Below, one piece after another: positions 8,450 through 16,923 of a DNA stretch of 64,000 nt. Each line of letters opens with the position of its first letter. Position 1 is the stretch's first letter. The notes under the pieces are model-generated. The model had not been told where the DNA came from. It saw only the letters and a list, made by a program, of their open reading frames with translations, and searched no databases. This DNA is from an uncultured Collinsella sp. (GTDB taxonomy: Bacteria; Actinomycetota; Coriobacteriia; Coriobacteriales; Coriobacteriaceae), in the NCBI GenBank assembly GCA_900539035.1, contig UQAU01000003.1, forward strand, positions 1 through 64,000, written 5' to 3'. The position numbers were made by a program, and so were the translations under genes.

Positions 8450-10225
8450 CTACTCCTCCGAGCCGTCCTCCCCAGAAGCTTTCTTCTGCTGATCGAGCTT
8501 ATGCTTACCACTTACGATAGACGTAGCGCCCAGTGTGGCCAAGCTCGCGCTGGCAAGGCTCGCCATCACAATCAGATCGCCCGTCTTGGGCATATTACCG
8601 CCCGAGGACTTGGTAGTTGTAGTCGTCGTGGTCGTGGTGGTCGCCGTTTTGGAGTCATTTTGCTCGTGGACCTGGTTGTCAGCTCCGCTCTCGTCGTCTT
8701 CGGACTGTTTCTTTTCGCCCTCGGTCTTGCTCTCGTCCTTCTTCTGAGCGGATTTGTCGTCCTTCTCCTCAGAGCTAGAACCCTTATCGGATTCGGTCTT
8801 CTCGGAAGCCTTGTCCTTGGAGTCGTCCCCTGCGGCCTCGGTCTTTTCCATGGAAACCTGATCAGAGTTGTCCTTGTTCTGGGCCGAGCCGTTATTGACG
8901 CCGGCCATCAGCGAAGAACCCAGCGTAGAACCAAGCTGCTCGGAGAAAGAAGGCTTCTTGTCCGGCGAAGCAACGGGAGCGTCCGGCGCCTTATTCGAGT
9001 CATCCTTGGAAGCATCGGAATCAGGGGTCGTGTCAGAGCCGGAGCCGTTGTTAGAGCCGGTGTCAACGGACGAATCGCTCGAGCCGGTAGATGAGTTAGA
9101 GGTGTCAGCGCCGGTCGAACCAGAAGCGTCGCTGTCCGTATTGCCGGCAGAGCTTGAAGGCGAATCGCCCGCAGCAGAGCCGTTCGAATCGGAGCCGTTC
9201 GAGGTAGAGCCGTCGTTGGTAGTGCCACCAGCAGAGCCATTACCGTCAGCATCGGTCGAGGGCGCATCCATCCTGTCATCGTTGGCATCGTCACTCGAGT
9301 CGTCATTCGAATCAGGTGTCGGCGAGGGCGCCGGCGCAGGCTCGGGCTGCACGGGCGTCGCAGCGGCCGCCTCGTCCTCGGCGATATAAGCCAAGCAGTC
9401 CTTCAGCTCATTCTTATAACGATTCTTCCAGCCCTCATGATACTGGGGCTGACTTGAAAACTTGGTGGCGACATTGTTGACCACGCTATTGGAGAGCGCC
9501 GTCACAAACTCGCGGTCGGACATATCGTTGGAAAGATTCGCCCAGCGGAAAAAGTCCCTGCAGCCACCGGTGCCGCACATGTTGGCGATGCTCCACACCA
9601 TGCCTTTGACGCAATCGGCGCGGCCCGAAATATCAATACCCAGGCCGCTCTTGAGCCACGCCTCGGTCACCGCATAGTACGAGTTGTACGCATACGCATC
9701 CTGCAGAGCCGAAAACTCAGCGGGGTCGATGTTATAAGCGCCCTGGAAGGCCTCCTGCGCAATACGGCCCAACTCGGTGGGCTGGCCGTTCTCGTACATG
9801 GCATTGCTCGTGTTGGAAATCTCGCTGCCGCGATCAATCGCATCCTTGAGCATGCTGTATTTTTCGGGGCTGTAGTTGTAGACCTGCTTCATAAACGGAA
9901 TGAGCGACCAACGACGGTCGAACTGGTAATAGCCCAGCGCGTTGCAGCCGTCACCGTACGAAAATCCCTGGTTGTAGTTACCATGGCTCTCGTACTTGGT
10001 AAAGTACTTCATCTCGGGAGTCACGTTGACAAACGAAACGCCCTGAACCGACCTCAGCACGCCCGAGAAGGACTGCTGGGTGTAAAGGCCCTTATCGATA
10101 TCGGTGGCATCCGAGGCAACGCCCGGCGTGGGCTCCTCGGCAGCGGCGGGTGCCGGCGCGGAAACGGCGCCAAACGAAAGCGCCAGCGTCAGGCCCGCGA
10201 CAATCGCAGAATGCTTGGGCTGCAT
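8450..10225 (-). CDS. Secreted, sortase-anchored lysozyme-like protein (VgrG-related type)
   Basis: 591 residues. Residues 1-29 are a Sec signal peptide ending AAAEE. Residues 60-280 form a lysozyme-like domain with YESHGNYNQGF and LGYYQFDRR, resembling the E-(x)n-G-Y-Q-F pattern of phage/VgrG-related peptidoglycan hydrolases; the Glu in YES is the probable catalytic acid. Residues 290-530 are a low-complexity Ser/Asp/Asn/Gly then Lys/Glu-rich spacer, ending in a run of ten Thr. Residues 545-550 are MPKTGD, a sortase signal with Met instead of Leu, followed by a hydrophobic helix and a charged tail. So the hydrolase-like domain is displayed on the cell wall. It stands alone with its own terminator. 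Catalytic activity is inferred. Confidence 0.8.
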   Translation of the reverse strand: MQPKHSAIVAGLTLALSFGAVSAPAPAAAEEPTPGVASDATDIDKGLYTQQSFSGVLRSVQGVSFVNVTPEMKYFTKYESHGNYNQGFSYGDGCNALGYYQFDRRWSLIPFMKQVYNYSPEKYSMLKDAIDRGSEISNTSNAMYENGQPTELGRIAQEAFQGAYNIDPAEFSALQDAYAYNSYYAVTEAWLKSGLGIDISGRADCVKGMVWSIANMCGTGGCRDFFRWANLSNDMSDREFVTALSNSVVNNVATKFSSQPQYHEGWKNRYKNELKDCLAYIAEDEAAAATPVQPEPAPAPSPTPDSNDDSSDDANDDRMDAPSTDADGNGSAGGTTNDGSTSNGSDSNGSAAGDSPSSSAGNTDSDASGSTGADTSNSSTGSSDSSVDTGSNNGSGSDTTPDSDASKDDSNKAPDAPVASPDKKPSFSEQLGSTLGSSLMAGVNNGSAQNKDNSDQVSMEKTEAAGDDSKDKASEKTESDKGSSSEEKDDKSAQKKDESKTEGEKKQSEDDESGADNQVHEQNDSKTATTTTTTTTTTKSSGGNMPKTGDLIVMASLASASLATLGATSIVSGKHKLDQQKKASGEDGSEE

Positions 10226-10296
10226 AAGATCCTCCCTGCATTGGTGTAGTTAAAGTTCAGTTTGCAAAGATAGAATCAGTATTGCAGCTCGTCCGT

Positions 10297-10312
10297 TGTT
10301 GCACAACAACCC
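10297..10312. promoter_or_regulatory. Perfect 16-bp palindrome GTTGTTGCACAACAAC
   Basis: A perfect palindrome in the 138-base gap between the Rrf2 gene stop and the surface-protein start, about 70 bases upstream of that start. A related half (TTGCACAACAA) occurs at 8373-8383, beyond the other end of the same gene. It could be an operator; no regulator is indicated. Confidence 0.35.
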
Positions 10313-10363
10313 CTCGGTAAACGGCAACAACCCTCCGCGAAATCTTAAGGAATTGCGGTCAAC

Positions 10364-10795
10364 CTACAGCTTAATGTCAAAGTTGATCTCGGGAACGGCG
10401 GCCAGGTCGGCCAACGTCACGCCGTCGACGTACTTTTCGATCACGTCGTCCAGACCGCGCCAGAACTTGACGGTCGAGCACAGATCACTGCGGGCGCAAC
10501 TGTTGTCGATGCCGTCGCACGCCACCGGAGCCGTGCTGCCCTCGACGGCGCGCAGGATGTCGCCGGCACGCACCTCGGCCGGGTCCTTGGCCATCATGTA
10601 GCCGCCGCCCTTGCCGCGCACGCTCTTAAGCAGGCCCGCCTTCATAAGCGGACGAACCAGCTGCTCCAAATACTTTTGCGAGATATGCTCACGGTCGGCA
10701 ACCTCGCGCAAGGCAATCTTGCCCTCGGCGTCACCGAGCGCCGCGATATAGATCATCAGCCGGAGGGCATAGCGGCCCTTGGAAGAAATGAGCAT
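10364..10795 (-). CDS. Rrf2/IscR-family Fe-S responsive regulator of the suf operon
   Basis: A 143-residue Rrf2 protein. The N-terminal winged helix-turn-helix is typical (MLISSKGRYALRLMIYIA, then REHISQKYLEQLV and VRGKGGGY). Three cysteines at 93, 100 and 106 (C-x6-C-x5-C) correspond to the [2Fe-2S] ligands of IscR. Family members repress Fe-S assembly genes when holo and are released when clusters are short. Start ATG 10795 has GGAGGG upstream; the longer reading to 10873 runs into the operator region and is rejected. It diverges from sufC across 224 bases that hold two identical palindromes, so autoregulation plus suf control is the expected arrangement (inference). Confidence 0.9.
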   Translation of the reverse strand: MLISSKGRYALRLMIYIAALGDAEGKIALREVADREHISQKYLEQLVRPLMKAGLLKSVRGKGGGYMMAKDPAEVRAGDILRAVEGSTAPVACDGIDNSCARSDLCSTVKFWRGLDDVIEKYVDGVTLADLAAVPEINFDIKL

Positions 10796-10815
10796 ACCTA
10801 CCCTCCCATCGCATC

Positions 10816-10890
10816 TGGGACAACATAACCAGGTTTGTTTGTCCCAAATCTTAAGTAAGTGGGACAAACACAACGGGTTATTTTGTCCCA
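10816..10890. promoter_or_regulatory. Double operator: two 31-bp palindromes TGGGACAA-N15-TTGTCCCA
   Basis: Palindrome 1 spans 10816-10846 and palindrome 2 spans 10860-10890. Both have the same 8-base arms and the same 15-base spacer length, with start-to-start distance 44 bases (about four helical turns). They lie between the rrf2 start (10795) and the putative suf promoter. They are the natural binding site for the adjacent Rrf2 protein, one dimer or dimer pair per palindrome. Confidence 0.7.
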
Positions 10891-10927
10891 GAATTTGAAA
10901 AGTCGAGTGGATTAGTCGGGTTTTCCC

Positions 10928-10955
10928 TTGACTAACGCCGAACCCATAGTAACTT
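10928..10955 (+). promoter_or_regulatory. Putative sufC promoter
   Basis: TTGACT at 10928-10933, a 16-base spacer and TAACTT at 10950-10955. The -35 is good, the -10 is weak. It lies just downstream of the double palindrome and 65 bases before the sufC start. Confidence 0.4.
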
Positions 10956-11019
10956 TATTCCGAGAAGATTCCTAGGGTTTAGTACACCTATGAGTACACC
11001 ATATACAGAGAGGGACAGC

Positions 11020-11820
11020 ATGAGCGCAAATCCGCTGCTTTCCATCGAAGGTCTCACCGCCTCCGTGGACGAGAAGACCATCCTCCACAACGTCAACCTC
11101 AACGTCGCCGCCGGCGAGACCCACGTGCTGATGGGACCCAACGGCGCCGGCAAGTCTACCCTCGGCCACCTGGTCATGGGCGACCCCGTCTATACCGTCA
11201 ATGACGGCCGCATCGTCTTTGACGGCCAGGACATCACCGAGCTCACCACCGACAAGCGTTCGCGCGCCGGCCTGTTCCTGAGCTTCCAGGCCCCGGTCGA
11301 GATCCCGGGCGTGCCGCTGTCGAGCTTTTTGCGTGCCAGCATCGCCGGCCGCCCCGGCCTGGAGATGAAGGGCAAGGAGTTCCGCCGTCGCGTCAAGGAG
11401 CTTGCGGCCGAGCTCAACATGGACACCGCCTACCTCAACCGTGAGCTGGGCGTGGGCTTCTCGGGCGGCGAGAAAAAGAAGGTCGAGATGCTCCAGCTTC
11501 TGCTGCTGCAGCCCAAGCTCGCCATCCTGGACGAAACTGACTCCGGCCTGGACGTCGACGCCCTGTCCACCGTCAGTCATGGCATGGACGCCTATCGCAA
11601 GAGCTGCGACGGCTCCATGCTCATCATCACGCACAACACGCGCATCCTGGAGCACCTGGATGTCGACCGCGTCCACGTTATGGTCAAGGGTCACATCGTG
11701 CGCGAGGACGACGCCTCGCTCATCCCCTGGATCGACAAGAACGGCTTTGAGACCTTCGAGCGCGAGGCCGCCGAGCAGCGCGCCCAGGCCGAGGCCGCCG
11801 CTGCCGAGCAGCAGGCGTAA
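11020..11820 (+). CDS. sufC: SufC, Fe-S assembly ATPase
   Basis: A 266-residue ABC-type ATPase that energises the SufBCD scaffold. Walker A is GPNGAGKST, the ABC signature reads SGGEKKKVE, Walker B is LAILDETDSGLD (the DSGLD form specific to SufC) and the switch His is in IITHNTRIL. The start ATG at 11020 with GAGAGGGA upstream is preferred over the ATG at 10990. It is the first gene of sufCBDSU; sufB follows after 12 bases. A short Ala/Glu/Gln tail after the ATPase core is not conserved in the family. Confidence 0.96.
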   Translation: MSANPLLSIEGLTASVDEKTILHNVNLNVAAGETHVLMGPNGAGKSTLGHLVMGDPVYTVNDGRIVFDGQDITELTTDKRSRAGLFLSFQAPVEIPGVPLSSFLRASIAGRPGLEMKGKEFRRRVKELAAELNMDTAYLNRELGVGFSGGEKKKVEMLQLLLLQPKLAILDETDSGLDVDALSTVSHGMDAYRKSCDGSMLIITHNTRILEHLDVDRVHVMVKGHIVREDDASLIPWIDKNGFETFEREAAEQRAQAEAAAAEQQA

Positions 11821-11832
11821 AGGGGCGACGCA

Positions 11833-13245
11833 ATGACCAAGAACCGCACCGAGGTCGCGGACATCGACCGCAGCCTCTACGACTTCACCTATGGCGAGGA
11901 GGGATTCGAGCGCCTCGACGCCGGCATCACGCCCGACATCGTGCGCGAGATTAGCGCCAAGAAAGACGAGCCGCAGTGGATGCTCGACCTGCGCTTAAAA
12001 TCCCTCGAGATCTTCAATCGTTTCCCCGACCCGACGTGGGGCCCCTCCATCGAGGGCCTGGACATGGACAACATCGTCACCTACGTCAAGCCCAACACCG
12101 ACCAAAAGCACGACTGGGAGTCGGTGCCCGACGACATCAAGAACACCTTTGAGCGCCTGGGCATCCCCGAGGCCGAGCGCAGCTACCTGGCGGGCGTCGG
12201 CGCGCAGTACGACTCCGAGCTCGTCTACCACAACATGCAGGACACCGCCTCCAAGATGGGCATCGTGTACTCCGGCATCGAGGAGGCTCTGCACGACCCG
12301 CAGTGGGAGCCGCTCATTCACGAGAAGTTTATGACGCTCATCCCGCCCACCGACCACAAGTTTGCGGCCCTGCACGGCGCCGTATGGTCGGGCGGCTCAT
12401 TTGTCTACGTGCCCAAGGGCACCAAGCTCGATTTTCCGCTGCAGAGCTACTTCCGCCTTAACGCCAAGGGCGCCGGCCAGTTTGAGCACACGCTCATCAT
12501 TGTCGAGGACGACGCCGACCTGCACTTCATTGAGGGTTGCTCCGCGCCCAAGTACAACGTGGCCAACCTCCACGCCGGCGCTGTGGAGCTTTTTGTGGGC
12601 AAACGCGCACACCTGCGCTACTCGACCATCGAGAACTGGTCCAAGAACATGTACAACCTCAACACCAAGCGTGCGCGCGTGGACGAGGACGGCGACATCG
12701 AGTGGATCAGCGGCTCCTTCGGCAGCCACGTGGGCTACCTCTACCCCATGAGCGTGCTCAACGGCCGCCGCGCTCGCTCGAGCTTTACCGGCATCACCTT
12801 TGCCGGCGCCGGTCAGAACCTCGATACCGGCTGCAAGGTCGTGCTCAACGCGCCTGAGACCTCGGCAACCGTCGAGACCAAGGGCATCTCCAAAAGCGGC
12901 GGCATCCAGACGTTCCGTAGCTCTATTGTGGCGACGCCCAAGGCCGAGGGCTCCAAGGCAACCGTGAGCTGCCAGTCGCTCATGCTCGACGACCAGAGCC
13001 GCTCCGATACCATTCCGGCCATGGACATCCGCGCCAAGAACGTCGACATCGGCCACGAGGCCACCATAGGCCGCATCGGCGACGACAAGGTGTTCTACCT
13101 GATGAGCCGCGGTATCTCGGAGGAAGAAGCCCGTACCATGATCGTCAACGGCTTTGCCAACCCGGTCTCCAAGGAGCTGCCGTTGGAGTACGCCGTCGAG
13201 ATGAACAACCTGATCAAGCTCGAGATGGAAGGAGCGATCGGATAA
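11833..13245 (+). CDS. sufB: SufB, Fe-S cluster scaffold subunit
   Basis: 470 residues, the normal SufB length. The beta-helix core is clear (GAVWSGGSFVYVPKGTKLDFPLQSYFRLN), as are the EGCSAP Cys and the SRGISEEEARTMIVNGFANP C-terminal motif. SufB holds the nascent [4Fe-4S] cluster in a SufBC2D complex and takes sulfur from SufS via SufU. Its TAA stop shares one base with the ATG of sufD (13245), indicating translational coupling. Confidence 0.97.
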   Translation: MTKNRTEVADIDRSLYDFTYGEEGFERLDAGITPDIVREISAKKDEPQWMLDLRLKSLEIFNRFPDPTWGPSIEGLDMDNIVTYVKPNTDQKHDWESVPDDIKNTFERLGIPEAERSYLAGVGAQYDSELVYHNMQDTASKMGIVYSGIEEALHDPQWEPLIHEKFMTLIPPTDHKFAALHGAVWSGGSFVYVPKGTKLDFPLQSYFRLNAKGAGQFEHTLIIVEDDADLHFIEGCSAPKYNVANLHAGAVELFVGKRAHLRYSTIENWSKNMYNLNTKRARVDEDGDIEWISGSFGSHVGYLYPMSVLNGRRARSSFTGITFAGAGQNLDTGCKVVLNAPETSATVETKGISKSGGIQTFRSSIVATPKAEGSKATVSCQSLMLDDQSRSDTIPAMDIRAKNVDIGHEATIGRIGDDKVFYLMSRGISEEEARTMIVNGFANPVSKELPLEYAVEMNNLIKLEMEGAIG

Positions 13246-14516
13246 TGAAACAGACCACCAACACCGCTGCTACCACCCTTGAGCAGGTCAACGCGATGCC
13301 GGCAGCCACTTGGGGTTGGCTCAAGATGAACCAGACCAGGCTCGAGCTCTCTGTCGAGCTTGCCGCCGCTCCCACCGAGGCCGTTGAGGTCGAGGGCTTG
13401 GACGAGCAGTTTACTGGCGTGGCAGACGCGTTCGAAGCCGCCATGGACGCCATGGCCGAGCGCTTCCCCGAGCGCCGCGCCTCCGCCCCCGGCGATGCTG
13501 CCGACCGCGCCCGCATCACGCCCGAGACCGAGCTCGACGTGCCCGCCACCTCCGTCTACCAGGCCGGCGCCATCAAGCTCGAGGAGGAGCTCTCCCCTGC
13601 CGAGGCCTTCGAGACTGGCATGGGCGAGGCTGCCTACACCTATCTGGCCGACCACGCCACCAAGCGCGTCGTCATCGATGTGCCCACATACAAGCACGCC
13701 ACGGTTACCGTGCGCGTGAGCGGTGTCGATGCCGCCGCGGCCATCGCCGCCATCGACGTCGTCGCCCGTCCGCAGGCAACGCTCGACCTGCGCATAGCCC
13801 TGGACTCCCCCGTTGCCGGCCAAGGTGTCGTGGGCTCCGTGCTACGCGTGTGCGCCCACGAATACGCCACCGTCAACGTGACCTGCACGCAGACGCTCGA
13901 CGATAGCTGGATCGCGCTCGACGACACCGGCCTGTTCCTGGACGAGGGCGCGCGCGTCAACGTGCAGCACACCGTCCTGGGTGCCGGTGCCAGCGCCACC
14001 GGCCTTGCCGGCGACCTGCTGGGCGATACCGCCAAGGTGACGATCGATACCGATTACCTGGGCGCCCGCGAGCAGGTGCGCGACTTTAACTACGAGCTGC
14101 GCCACCGCGGCCGCAAGACCGAGTGCGAGATCGACGCCAACGGCGTGCTGACCGGCACGTCCAAGAAAGTCTACCGTGGCACCATCGACCTCGTGCACGG
14201 CTGCAAGGGTGCAACCGGCACCGAGCGCGAGACGGTGCTTTTGGCCAACAAGGGCGTCGACAACAAGACCGTTCCCGTCATTCTCTGCGACGAGGACGAC
14301 GTCGCCGGCAACCACGGCGCCACCATCGGTCACGTCCGCGACGAGCAGCTGTTCTACCTCGCCTGCCGCGGCCTTGACCAATACGCCGCCGAGGACCTGT
14401 TCATCCGCGCCAAGCTGGAGGACGCCGCACTTTCCACCACCGACGAGCGCACCCGCGCCGCCGTCGTCCGCCTGGGCAACAACCTGATCGACAACTTTGA
14501 AGAGGAGCTCGCATGA
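13245..14516 (+). CDS. sufD: SufD, Fe-S assembly subunit
   Basis: 423 residues, paralogous to SufB. The conserved C-terminal core is seen (KVYRGTIDLVHGCKGATGTERETVLL, HGATIGHVRDEQLFYLACRGLDQYAAEDLF). SufD partners SufB and is needed for iron acquisition by the scaffold. The first 150 residues are poorly conserved, as is usual in SufD. The start overlaps sufB by one base and the stop overlaps sufS by four (ATGA), so the genes are tightly coupled. Confidence 0.94.
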   Translation: MKQTTNTAATTLEQVNAMPAATWGWLKMNQTRLELSVELAAAPTEAVEVEGLDEQFTGVADAFEAAMDAMAERFPERRASAPGDAADRARITPETELDVPATSVYQAGAIKLEEELSPAEAFETGMGEAAYTYLADHATKRVVIDVPTYKHATVTVRVSGVDAAAAIAAIDVVARPQATLDLRIALDSPVAGQGVVGSVLRVCAHEYATVNVTCTQTLDDSWIALDDTGLFLDEGARVNVQHTVLGAGASATGLAGDLLGDTAKVTIDTDYLGAREQVRDFNYELRHRGRKTECEIDANGVLTGTSKKVYRGTIDLVHGCKGATGTERETVLLANKGVDNKTVPVILCDEDDVAGNHGATIGHVRDEQLFYLACRGLDQYAAEDLFIRAKLEDAALSTTDERTRAAVVRLGNNLIDNFEEELA

Positions 14517-15838
14517 TCGACACCGAGCACGTTAAATGCGACACCTGTACTGCCCCCGAGCCCATGGAGCTCGACGCCAGCGACGAGGCTTCGCGCGGCT
14601 GGCCCACCGTGGACATCGAGACCAACCCCTACAAGGCGCAGTTCCCGCTGTTTCAGCAGCACCCCGAGATCGCCTTCCTCGATAGTGCCGCCACCGCGCA
14701 GCGCCCTGCCTGCGTGCTCGACGCCGAGCGCGACTTCTACCAGCGTATGAACGCCAACCCCCTGCGCGGCCTGTACTCGCTGTCCGTCGAGGCCACCGAG
14801 GCCATCGCGAAGGTCCGCCAGCAGATCGCCGACCTCATCGGCGCCTCACAGGCCAACGAGGTCGTCTTCACCCGCAACACGAGCGAGTCGCTCAACCTGG
14901 TCGCCAAGAGCTTTGCGCCAACGGTGCTCGAGCCCGGTGACGAGGTCGTCATTACCATCATGGAGCACCACTCCAACCTGATTCCGTGGCAGCAGGTCTG
15001 CCGCGAGACCGGCGCCAAGCTCGTCTACCTCTACCCCACCAAGACCGGCCAGCTCACCACCGAGGAAGTTCTTGCCAAGGTTGGTCCCAAGACCAAGATC
15101 CTGGCCGTGGGCCAGGTCTCCAACGTGCTGGGCGTCGAGAACCCGGTCAAGAACCTCGGCAAACTCGTGCACAAGTACGGCGGCTACCTGGTCGTCGACG
15201 GTGCGCAGTCGCTGCCGCACATGCCGGTCAACGTGGCCGACCTGGGCGCCGACTTCTTTGCCTTTAGCGCGCACAAGGCCATGGGCCCCATGGGCATCGG
15301 CGTGCTGTGGGGCAAAATGGACCTGCTCAACGCCATGCCGCCCATGCTCACCGGCGGCGAGATGATCGACTCGGTCACCGAGCAGGACGCCGTCTGGGCG
15401 CCCGTCCCCGAGAAATTCGAGGCCGGCACGCAGGACGCCGCCGGCATCTTCGCCACGGGTGCGGCACTCGACTACCTGGTCAACACGGTGGGTTACGAGA
15501 ACATCCAGGCCCGCGAGCAGGCACTCGTCCACTATCTGATGGGCGAACTCATGCAGCTCGACTTTGTCCAGATCATCGGCTCCATCTATTGGGACAACCA
15601 CCACGGCGTTGTGAGCTTTAACGTCAAGGGCATCCACCCGCACGACGTCGCGAGCATCATGGACATGGACGGCGTCTGCATCCGCGCCGGCCACCACTGC
15701 GCGCAGCCGCTACTCACCTGGCTGGGCGTCGAGAATCTTGCCTGCTGCCGCGCCAGCGTGGCCTTCTACAACGACAAGGCCGACATCGACAAGTTCATCG
15801 CCGGCCTGCATCACGTTTGGAGCACGTTCAATGGGTAA
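14513..15838 (+). CDS. sufS: SufS, group II cysteine desulfurase
   Basis: 441 residues. A PLP-dependent enzyme that takes sulfur from cysteine for cluster assembly. The PLP lysine is in FSAHKAMGPMG, the substrate-contacting region has TRNTSESLNLVAKS and EHHSNLIPW, and the catalytic Cys is in RAGHHCAQPLL. About 40 residues precede the usual SufS start (NPYKAQFPLF) and contain a KCDTC CxxC; this extension is not part of the standard family and could be a metal or persulfide site. The ATG overlaps the sufD stop, and the stop overlaps sufU by 8 bases. Confidence 0.96.
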   Translation: MIDTEHVKCDTCTAPEPMELDASDEASRGWPTVDIETNPYKAQFPLFQQHPEIAFLDSAATAQRPACVLDAERDFYQRMNANPLRGLYSLSVEATEAIAKVRQQIADLIGASQANEVVFTRNTSESLNLVAKSFAPTVLEPGDEVVITIMEHHSNLIPWQQVCRETGAKLVYLYPTKTGQLTTEEVLAKVGPKTKILAVGQVSNVLGVENPVKNLGKLVHKYGGYLVVDGAQSLPHMPVNVADLGADFFAFSAHKAMGPMGIGVLWGKMDLLNAMPPMLTGGEMIDSVTEQDAVWAPVPEKFEAGTQDAAGIFATGAALDYLVNTVGYENIQAREQALVHYLMGELMQLDFVQIIGSIYWDNHHGVVSFNVKGIHPHDVASIMDMDGVCIRAGHHCAQPLLTWLGVENLACCRASVAFYNDKADIDKFIAGLHHVWSTFNG

Positions 15839-16265
15839 TCTGTACACCTCCACCACGTTTATGGAGCACAACTCGCATCCCGACTATAAGTACGAGATGG
15901 ATGCTCCCACGCACGAGCACGACGGCATCAACCCCAGCTGCGGCGACGAGCTCACCTTGCAGCTGCGCGTCGAGAACGGCGTGATCGAGGAGGCCTCCTT
16001 TACCGGCCACGGCTGCGCCATCAGTCAGGCCAGTGCCGACATCATGGCCGACCTCATCACCGGCGAGACCGTCGAGGAGGCACGTCGCCTAGCAGAGCTC
16101 TTCCTCGCCATGATCCGCGGCGAGAAGCTCTCCGAGGAGGACCTGGAAGACCTGGACGAAGCCGCCCAGCTCCAGGACATCTCGCACATGCCCGCCCGCG
16201 TCAAGTGCGCCGAGCTCGCCTGGCGCACCCTCGACGGCATGCTCGAGGGACAAGCTAACCAGTAG
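15831..16265 (+). CDS. sufU: SufU, zinc-dependent sulfurtransferase
   Basis: 144 residues. SufU accepts persulfide from SufS and passes it to SufBCD. The three conserved cysteines are present: NPSCGDEL, GHGCAISQASA and ARVKCAELAW, together with an Asp (CGD) that completes the zinc site. The ATG at 15831 overlaps the last eight bases of sufS. The 15-20 residue insertion before the third Cys (LSEEDLEDLDEAAQLQDI) is the marker that separates SufU from IscU. Last gene of the operon, followed by a terminator at 16296. Confidence 0.94.
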   Translation: MGNLYTSTTFMEHNSHPDYKYEMDAPTHEHDGINPSCGDELTLQLRVENGVIEEASFTGHGCAISQASADIMADLITGETVEEARRLAELFLAMIRGEKLSEEDLEDLDEAAQLQDISHMPARVKCAELAWRTLDGMLEGQANQ

Positions 16266-16295
16266 CGTATGCTCCGAATCCAAGGTTTTTGATTG

Positions 16296-16328
16296 CCGAG
16301 CCGCCCGATACGGGCGGCTCTGTTTTTC
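16296..16328 (+). terminator. Intrinsic terminator of the suf operon
   Basis: Perfect stem GAGCCGCCCG/CGGGCGGCTC with an ATA-type loop followed by TGTTTTT, 31 bases after the sufU stop. Confidence 0.9.
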
Positions 16329-16923
16329 CTAATGAGCACGAACACACAAAATCAGCGCGTCCGGCGCCCCGTCTGTCATTTACCACACAGCAGACGCGAA
16401 CACGGGCGTTTTCCACAGCACCAAAGGCCTGCGGCAGGGCCCCGGACCCGCCAAGCAAAACGCCAAGTCCCGTTCTGCTGAGCTCCGACTCGCTTCGCGC
16501 CTGCAGCAGAAGGGTCCCATAGGATGCGGCGTGCATTTTTGCGAGTATTCAGCACGCCAAGCTGTATGTATACGCATCGAAAGCGTTAATCAACGCCTCC
16601 AGGCGCATATATATTGTGTTTTAGAGCAAGCATCGCGGTCTCAGGGATCACATACATGCGCTTCGGAGGCGCATCGGAAGGCACAAATAGCTTCGGAACC
16701 CGTATGTTGCAAGATTGCGGCAGTGCCGACAGCACCACGATGCTGAAAACTCCGTTTTTTGCACGGCGCAGACGGGGGTAGGCACGGGCAAACCCGGACT
16801 GAGCTGTTATTTTATGCAAGATGACGATTGTTCTATGCATATTAAGAAGTGCAGTTATCGTACCAAGCTTTTGAACGCTGGTTGCGGCGTATGGACGACC
16901 TCAGCTGCGGTGAACAGGCGACC
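16329..16923. other. Intergenic stretch of about 600 bases without a supported gene
   Basis: No reading frame here has a convincing ribosome-binding site or a recognisable protein. The longest plausible one is an 84-codon minus-strand frame at 16586-16840. Base composition is more AT-rich near 16600-16860 than in the neighbouring genes. It lies between the suf terminator and the 3' end of the RAYT gene, a likely place for gene remnants. Confidence 0.4.

Noticed and set aside
8868..9389. A 173-codon plus-strand frame rich in Ser, Pro and Glu
   Set aside because: It is the antisense shadow of the Ser/Asp/Gly spacer of the surface protein.
16586..16840. An 84-codon minus-strand frame in the gap after suf
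   Set aside because: There is no ribosome-binding site, no recognised homologue and no operon context, so it is treated as non-coding.
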